DNA of 64,000 bases from Gambelia wislizenii (Eukaryota > Chordata > Lepidosauria > Squamata > Crotaphytidae). The position numbers were made by a program, and so were the translations under genes. A model generated the notes under the pieces. That model ran no database searches and was not told where the DNA came from. It saw only the letters and a program-made list of their open reading frames with translations. The stretch is from assembly GCA_030847615.1 (NCBI GenBank), contig JAUMIR010000003.1:62915001-62979000 (forward strand), read 5' to 3'. Shown in pieces: positions 58,783 to 64,000 of the stretch (positions are counted from its first letter, which is position 1; the number at the start of each line of letters is the position of its first letter).

Positions 58783-58939
58783 CTTTTCTTCGCAAACGAA
58801 GATTCAGGAAGGACTCATCCCGCGCTTTCTGCAAGCGCACTGATGACTAAAAAGGCCAATCCGAGATAAACAAGTCCGGTTGCAGAAAGCACAGCAGAAG
58901 GTCTCCTTGGGTGATGTTTCTGGGTTGTGATTCTTTCTG
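58737..58939 (-). mobile_element. Truncated copy of the RTE-like LINE with (CT)22 tail
   Basis: 58781-58939 matches the 3' UTR of the LINE at 44566-48556 with few differences (both have GGCTTTTCTTCGCAAACGAA). It adjoins 22 perfect CT units at 58737-58780, the antisense reading of a GA-repeat 3' tail. Truncation after about 160 bp is typical of LINE insertion. Confidence 0.88.
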
Positions 58940-59233
58940 CCACAGCAGTAGGATAAAGGGTGGAACCCTTATATATAAGGTGGAAACCCTACATGGCCCA
59001 CCTTTGCTGGCTCCTGCCACAGTGGTCTACCCCTGCTATTATAGAGCTGTCTGATCCTTTTTCTTTGGCAGTTCAAAATTAATTGAAAAGGAAGCAAATG
59101 GACAAGAAGAGATCAAAATATGGACTATATATCCATTAAGACCCTTGCCTTGTGTAAAAACTGGCATCCTAGTGTTTGGGGAAGAACTTTTTCAAATGGT
59201 AGCAAGTTTTGCCCTGTGGCATTTCAACAGGAA
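58940..59233. other. No gene seen
   Basis: Short non-coding stretch between a truncated LINE copy and a SINE. Confidence 0.45.
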
Positions 59234-59459
59234 GTGAGAGCCACCATGGTGCAGTGGTTTAAGTATTGACTACAATCCTGGACATCAGGGTTGAAATCCC
59301 TGCTCGGCCATGAAAACCCACTGGGTGACCTTGGACAAGTCACACTCTCTCAGCCTCAGAGGAATGTAAAGGGAAACCCACCTCTGAAAAAATAGTTCCA
59401 AGAAACCCCAATGATAGGGTCTCCATAAGTCAGAAACAACTTGAAGGCACACAACAACA
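59234..59459 (+). mobile_element. tRNA-derived SINE with BovB-like tail
   Basis: The head GCAGTGGTTTAAGTATTGAC carries the A-box region and GGGTTGAAATCCC the B box. The core CCCACTGGGTGACCTTGGAC and the tail CCATAAGTCAGAAACAACTT plus GAAGGCACACAACAACA complete it. It is better preserved than the copy at 29084, so probably younger. Confidence 0.88.
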
Positions 59460-59605
59460 TCTTGAGAAGAAGGATGAGCTGCTGCAGGTATTGCTTGTGG
59501 GCCTCTTGCATGCAAAATGAACACTTACTACTTATGTTAATAGCCTCTGGCACTAAAATTTCATGTGACCTATTCAAAGACATAGCTACTTTAATCTGTA
59601 TCAGT

Positions 59606-59967
59606 ATGCAAAGGGATCTTGTAGCACTTTTGAGACTGAGGACTTTTTCAGACGAAACTAAAAGCCGGAAGAAGGAAAAGGCACCACTTTTTATTCATGG
59701 AAGTTCTTCATGAATAAAAAGTGATGCCTTTATCTTCCATGCGACACGGAAGGAACACGGAGGGTAACGCGAGAGGGACGGTGTCAACAGAAACTGCCCC
59801 CTGCCGCAGAGCAGCTGCGTTCCTCTCCCGATGGCTTCTTCTGGATTTTAGGTTCATCTGAAAAAGTCCTGAGAAAGAAGTTGGTAGCATAAGCTTTCGT
59901 AGATTTATGTTTGCTCTGATGAAGTAGACTTAAGTCTACGAAAGCTTATGCTACCAACTTCTTTCTC
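59606..59967. mobile_element. Palindromic MITE (family of 51498) split by another MITE
   Basis: The left end 59606-59627 is identical to the 22-bp end of the element at 51498. The family hairpin here has perfect 33-bp arms at 59871-59903 and 59935-59967 around a 31-nt loop. The right terminal repeat is missing or too diverged to see. A 228-bp element (59641-59868) interrupts it. Confidence 0.75.
59641..59868. mobile_element. 228-bp MITE with ~35-bp inverted ends
   Basis: The ends GACTTTTTCAGACGAAACTA and (reversed) GACTTTTTCAGATGAACCTA extend for about 35 bp with a few mismatches. It is flanked by CTGAG (59636-59640 and 59869-59873); the boundary can also be read one base further out with a TGA duplication. 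Inside is a perfect 15-bp hairpin (59685-59699 with 59709-59723, 9-nt loop). The GC-rich, CpG-containing right half contrasts with its surroundings. Superfamily not determined. Confidence 0.8.
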
Positions 59968-60333
59968 TTATGTGACTTATGCTACACTTCTGTGAATGCA
60001 TAAAATGGTCCCACAGCTGCTCTCATTACTCTCTGTGCCCCTGAATGAAGAGCCCTCAGATCACAAACAGATTGCAAATACAGGCATGATTCCTACTACC
60101 TACTTCTCAGTCAAAAACTGCCCTGGAAGAACAGATATATAATAATACACACAGAGAGAGAATACATAAGCCTGTTTATTTATTTAAAATAAAAAGAAAA
60201 CTTTAAAACATTGTTGCAGAATCCACAATGTGAGCAAAAACTTGCTCTTGCTCATTCCTCAAGAAAGAAAGTTTATGTGTTAGGGAAGGCAAGCAGCCAT
60301 TACAAGTACAAGTTGTACACATGGGCCCTTAGA
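59968..60333. other. No gene seen
   Basis: Non-coding sequence. No SEPTIN2 or FARP2 exon recognised. Confidence 0.4.
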
Positions 60334-60411
60334 AAATACTAAATTGGACATTTGGTCACAAACAATTTTAACTTCAGTTAACATTGTGCCCAAATGTCCA
60401 ATTTAGTATTT
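60334..60411. repeat. 27-bp inverted repeat, 24-nt loop
   Basis: The arms 60334-60360 (AAATACTAAATTGGACATTT and on) and 60385-60411 are reverse complements with one mismatch, forming a strong stem. No flanking duplication was identified. Confidence 0.9.
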
Positions 60412-61349
60412 TTACAATACTGTTTGAACTAAGAAAATTATATTGGTTCATGTGGGCAAAACCACTAAGGCATTTCCTCAAATAGCGCAAATTATAGGAT
60501 GTTGGTGCTTCTATAGTGGGGTAGGAGAAACTTAAAAAAAAACTTTTGACAATCCATATGCCATTTTATTTTCAGATACTACAACAGTACAAGATATAAG
60601 GTTTCTTTTCTGCGCTATCAACTGTTTTAAATTGGGCACCTCCTTGTAAAACCACAGGCAAAACAGCTGGCAAGTCAAGAATCTATACTGTATTGTCAAA
60701 TGGAATAGCATGTTTGGTCATGATATCTATACAATATAAAATTTTGGCTATGACCAGAAAATATACATCCTAGATATCACTCTCTATTACTGTCAGAATA
60801 CCTAAAATAAAAGGGTGAGAAACAAACTCTCTTTTCACTGCTATCCTACCCAACTACTATGGAATTTCCTTTCTAATTCCTGTAATCCTTTCACCTTCTC
60901 TAATGGCTACTGTAAGTCTGTCTAACCACACACATATCATTGCTCTATAGTCAGGCCTCAACTTTCATGGGGTTGGGGGTGCAGGATCCCTGTAAAAGTG
61001 GGGAAAACATGAATATAGGTGCACATATTATGCTTGAGATCCATTCCAGCATCTTCCGCATATAGCAATTTTCATGTATAATCGCGAACACTTTTTTTTC
61101 CCTGAGATAACACTTCTCTAGGCCTTTCTAGGTCCTCCAGCATGATTCTATGGTCAACATCCAGTGCTAGAGAACCTAGAAATGCCCAGAGAGAACATAT
61201 TTTTTCAGTCACTTATAGGGCAGCAGTGGAGGTGGCAGTAAATACAGTAATCCACAAATAATCAAATCCGTGAATGCTTAACCCTCAAATTTAGAGGAAC
61301 GATTGTGAAAGGAACAGTATTTACATTCTAAAATAAACTGAAAGCTGAG
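60412..61349. other. No gene seen; degraded pogo-like sequence near 60952-61310
   Basis: 60952-61310 begins AGTCAGGCCTCAACTTTCAT and has CCTTTCTAGGTCCTCCAGCA, reminiscent (reversed) of the inner part of the MITE at 8260. The match is weak. Confidence 0.35.
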
Positions 61350-61359
61350 GTCTTGTCTG

Positions 61360-61419
61360 CAAAAACACCATCCTCACCCCAGATCTGGACCAAAAACACC
61401 ATCCTCACCCCAGATCTGG
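61360..61419. repeat. Tandem duplication, 31-bp period
   Basis: CAAAAACACCATCCTCACCC and the next nine bases occur at 61360-61388 and again, unchanged, at 61391-61419. Confidence 0.95.
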
Positions 61420-61663
61420 CACTGGCAGTCCCGACAATGTACAACTACTTCTAGGGGAGGAGCCACACTTTCTAGCCCTTAACCTGACCTTACCCCACAC
61501 TGTGCAAAGTCGGAAAAATGTCTGGTATTTGCTGGAATCCCCGGAGTGGCTCCAAGGTCTGTTGGCATGCGGACAGCTGGATTGGGCCAGAGCCGGAGTG
61601 ACCCAGCTGTCCGCACAGCCACCCAGCCAGTGCATCTGTCCCACTGGCCAATCACCCTCAGTG

Positions 61664-61688
61664 CCACCACCACCACCACCACCACCAC
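61664..61688. repeat. (CCA)8 microsatellite
   Basis: Eight uninterrupted CCA units in a GC-rich stretch. Confidence 0.95.
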
Positions 61689-61951
61689 TGCTGCCTCATT
61701 CACTCGCCCAGCACCTCTGTCCAAGACCCTAAACAGAGGGTGCCATGCCACATGCTCGACAAGGAGGGGTGCCCTCTGCTTACTTCACCAGCAGCAATGG
61801 GAGATGCCAGACTCTCAGACAGAGCTGCTGGGCTAGCATGCAAGGCAGCAGTGCAAGCAGCAGCAGTGGCACCAAGGGCAACGGGCCAGCAGGGCAGAGT
61901 ATAATGCTCTGAACTGGCCCCAGATTAAGTGGCTGGTGCAGACAAGACCTA

Positions 61952-62336
61952 AGTCCACAGTTTCACACAATTTATGAACCACCAAGCTAAAAACAACTTA
62001 CTAAATACGTAGTGTGGACTACAAGATCCTTGTTTTTTGAATCCCATGCAGACGACAAGCTTTCTTGTCATAGTACATTCAGGTTGCTAGGCGGAAAAGT
62101 CATGATGGACAAGATTGTGTCCTCTGTAAAATAAAAAAACAATATTGGCCATCATGACTTTTCAACCTACCAACCTGAATGCAGCTTTTAAGCTTAAGTA
62201 CTGTGACAAGAAAGATTGCCATCTGCATGGAATTATAAAAACAAGGGCCATTTTCAAGCATCTTGCAGTCTTCAGTACATAGCTTATAAGTTGTTTTTTG
62301 GCTTGGTGGTTCACTAGTTGCCTGAGACTGTGGACT
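61952..62336. repeat. Long imperfect fold-back (inverted repeat) element
   Basis: The left arm (61952-62108) and right arm (62149-62336) are imperfect reverse complements over their whole length, around a 40-nt loop. Landmarks pair in order: AGTCCACAG with CTGTGGACT, GAACCACCAAGC with GCTTGGTGGTTC, CATGCAGA with TCTGCATG, CTTTCTTGTCA with TGACAAGAAAG, and CATTCAGGTTG and AAAGTCATGATGG with their complements. The right arm has about 30 extra bases in small insertions. No open frame or known family was recognised. A transcript would fold into a hairpin of over 150 bp. Confidence 0.85.
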
Positions 62337-62736
62337 CAACACTTAACAAGCTATTATTACACAAGCTGCTGTATCAGCCAGGAACCACAGGTTAAAACAC
62401 AGCAAATATCCCACTGCCAGCTGAAGCCAGCCAAGAGGCTTTAGGTACTAATTATTTGAGGGGAGAGAGTGACTAAGGAAAAGACTTAGCATTACAATAA
62501 TTGCTCAGTCTGATCAAGGGAAATTATTAAAAACAAAAGCCAAGTGGTCAAAAATTAATAATCCCAGTGTGCTGAAATTGGCTAGCCATGATACATAAAA
62601 CTAAGAACAGACATCCAAGTTCTTGTTCAGCAGTTGGATAGAATAGAGCTGGAATATCTTCCCTTACATTTCAGGAGGGGGATTAAAGGTCTAGAAGGTT
62701 TTTTTGTAAACACATGGCAGGGGAAAAGAATGATGC
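62337..62736. other. No gene seen
   Basis: Non-coding sequence. The minus-strand open frame 62627-62857 overlaps the MITE that follows. Confidence 0.45.
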
Positions 62737-63045
62737 AGGTTGAGTATCCCTTATCTGGAATTCCGAAATCTAAAATTGTCCACTTTGATGGCTGAGATAA
62801 TGACAACTTTGCTTTATCATAGTTCAATATATAAACACTTTGTTTCATGCACAACAATATTGTGCATAAAATTGCTTCAGGCTATGTGTATAAGGTATAT
62901 ATGAAACAAAATGAATTTTGTGTTTAGACTTGGATCTCATCTCCTAGATATCTCATTATATATATGCAACTATTTCAAAATTTAAAAAATCCAAAATACA
63001 GAACACTTCTGGTCTCAAGCTTTTCAGATAAGGGATACCCAACCT
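62737..63045. mobile_element. pogo/Tigger-like MITE, second family
   Basis: The ends AGGTTGAGTATCCCTTATCT and CAGATAAGGGATACCCAACC are inverted with one mismatch. A GAACACTTCTGGTCTCAAGC segment near the right end is characteristic of this MITE type. No TA duplication was seen at the exact ends. Confidence 0.75.
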
Positions 63046-63499
63046 TTAATAGGAACGGGCAGCTGTAATATCCCTGCTGCCACCAAAACCCAGTTCCCAT
63101 GGCCTGGTTTTAAGCTGTGATCATCTTAGATAGCATCTAAGATGTTAAAAGAACTGAAATACAAAACCACTGATCTAGTAAAAATAGATAACTTTTAAAA
63201 TCAGTCATCAGTTGGCAGCTTTCCACACCAGAGTGGAGGAAAGCAGTCTATGAGACACCAGTATTTTAAAAAAGATTGGGAAAGAAGAGAAATTCAAGGA
63301 AACTACCAATAAGCTTACTATTATATTGCTAATATGTATTGTTGTTATAGTTCATATATTTAGGTTCCATTACTCCCAATCCTTAAGGTTTGTTAAATTT
63401 CAAATATACAAAATTAAAATATACATACCACCTGCTCCCAAGAAGAAATTATCATCAATGCATAAATAATAGTCAATTGCATCCCATCAAATCCCAACT
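63046..63499. other. No gene seen
   Basis: AT-rich non-coding sequence before the BovB fragment. Confidence 0.45.
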
Positions 63500-63790
63500 A
63501 GCAGAAAATAGGAAAGACTTGGAATGATTACTGAAGAAAGTCAAGGAAGAAAGCGCAAAAGCAGGATTACACCTGAACATTAAGGAAAAAAAAATAATGT
63601 CCACAGATGATTTATATAGCTTGAGAGCAGATGATGAAGACATTGAAATAGTTCAAGATTTTCCATAGCTTGGCTCAGTCATTAATCAGAATGGAGAATT
63701 CAGTCAAGAATTCAGAAGAAAACTAGGACTTGGAAGGACAGCTATGAAGGAACTAAACAAGATCCTGAAGTGTAAAGATATATCGTTGCC
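63500..63790 (+). mobile_element. BovB (RTE) LINE, RT C-terminal fragment
   Basis: Reads LLKKVKEESAKAGLHLNIK, then EDIEIVQDFP, a stop, LGSVINQNGEFSQEFRRKLG and LGRTAMKELNKILKCKDISL. This is the BovB segment downstream of the RT active site, where the family has VTDFIFLGS. It is truncated at both ends and runs into an AT repeat at 63795. BovB is common in squamates and explains the SINE tails in this window. Confidence 0.8.
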
Positions 63791-64000
63791 GTATATATAT
63801 ATATATATATTATAAGAAATTTCCAATATAATAAAGCTACAACTGCAAAAGATAGAAAAACAGAAAATATAAAACAACTATGAAGAATTACAGAAAATAA
63901 ATTTTAAAAGAACATGCACCCAAAAAAGAAAGAAAAGAAGGGTGAAAAATTGATTTACAACTTTTTAACTGATGATTATATATGTTTTATAGTTTTACTT
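63791..64000. other. AT repeat and A-rich end of window
   Basis: An (AT)n run at about 63795-63810 is followed by A-rich non-coding sequence. Confidence 0.6.

Larger units (their letters stand above)
61350..61949. mobile_element. Possible non-autonomous DNA element, GC-rich
   Basis: GGTCTTGTCTGCA near 61349-61361 is mirrored by TGCAGACAAGACC at about 61937-61949, suggesting 13-bp inverted ends about 600 bp apart. Flanking triplets (TGA and TAA) do not match exactly. The body is GC-rich and includes a CCA run. Open frames through it (poly-Val, poly-Pro or poly-Thr) reflect only that run. Confidence 0.5.

Noticed and set aside
61405..61751. Poly-Val, poly-Pro or poly-Thr open frames
   Set aside because: They come from the CCA microsatellite and a GC-rich repeat.
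32806..64000. First exon or CpG island of FARP2, the neighbour in mammals
   Set aside because: No exon was recognised. The one GC-rich zone (61500-61900) looks like part of a DNA element.
1..64000. CRISPR arrays, tRNA or rRNA genes, and prokaryotic operons
   Set aside because: Tandem repeats here are single duplications or microsatellites, and tRNA-like heads occur only within SINEs.

Overview
This window looks like nuclear DNA from a vertebrate, most likely a squamate reptile (lizard or snake). It carries part of one vertebrate gene with introns, SEPTIN2 (+ strand). The rest is layered transposable elements of mixed type: CR1, L1, L2, an RTE-like LINE, a BovB fragment, tRNA-derived SINEs with a BovB-like tail, DIRS tyrosine-recombinase retrotransposons, LTRs, and hAT and pogo/Tigger-type DNA elements. 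The mix of BovB, DIRS, CR1 and several L1s in 64 kb is what suggests a squamate. The species cannot be named from the sequence. No RNA gene, CRISPR array or prokaryotic-style operon was seen.

Layout. 1-8.5 kb: a decayed antisense L1, two CR1 3' ends and a TA-flanked pogo-like MITE. 8.57-19.58 kb: nine SEPTIN2 coding exons, from the P-loop to the stop codon, with introns holding a probable solo LTR (13.5 kb) and a broken DIRS element (16.5-18.7 kb). 19.58-29.51 kb: an inferred 9.9-kb intron inside the 3' UTR, containing an antisense solo LTR, a 1.3-kb hAT element with its own inserts, an L1 scrap, a second DIRS element and a SINE. 29.51-32.8 kb: the inferred 3' UTR exon with a polyadenylation signal.

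33-42 kb: intergenic sequence with a MITE, a second L1 (remnants of ORF1 and ORF2), and an L2 split by an LTR that is itself split by a 188-bp hAT MITE. 42.5-49.7 kb: a third DIRS element split by a 3,991-bp RTE-like LINE. That LINE has a 10-bp target-site duplication and one in-frame stop in an otherwise open EN-RT frame. 49.9-56.2 kb: two CR1-in-CR1 nests, which leave two nearly identical 1-kb CR1 ends in inverted orientation. 56.2-64 kb: low-complexity sequence, a SINE, nested hairpin elements, a roughly 385-bp fold-back element, a pogo-like MITE and a BovB fragment.

The only host gene supported is SEPTIN2, a filament-forming GTPase of the septin cytoskeleton. Its first ~44 codons and promoter are not visible and probably lie upstream. 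In human the downstream neighbour is FARP2, but no FARP2 exon was recognised. I found no convincing new cellular system. The most noteworthy objects are the near-intact LINE, the fold-back element, the nested palindromes, and the repeat-filled 3'-UTR intron of SEPTIN2.
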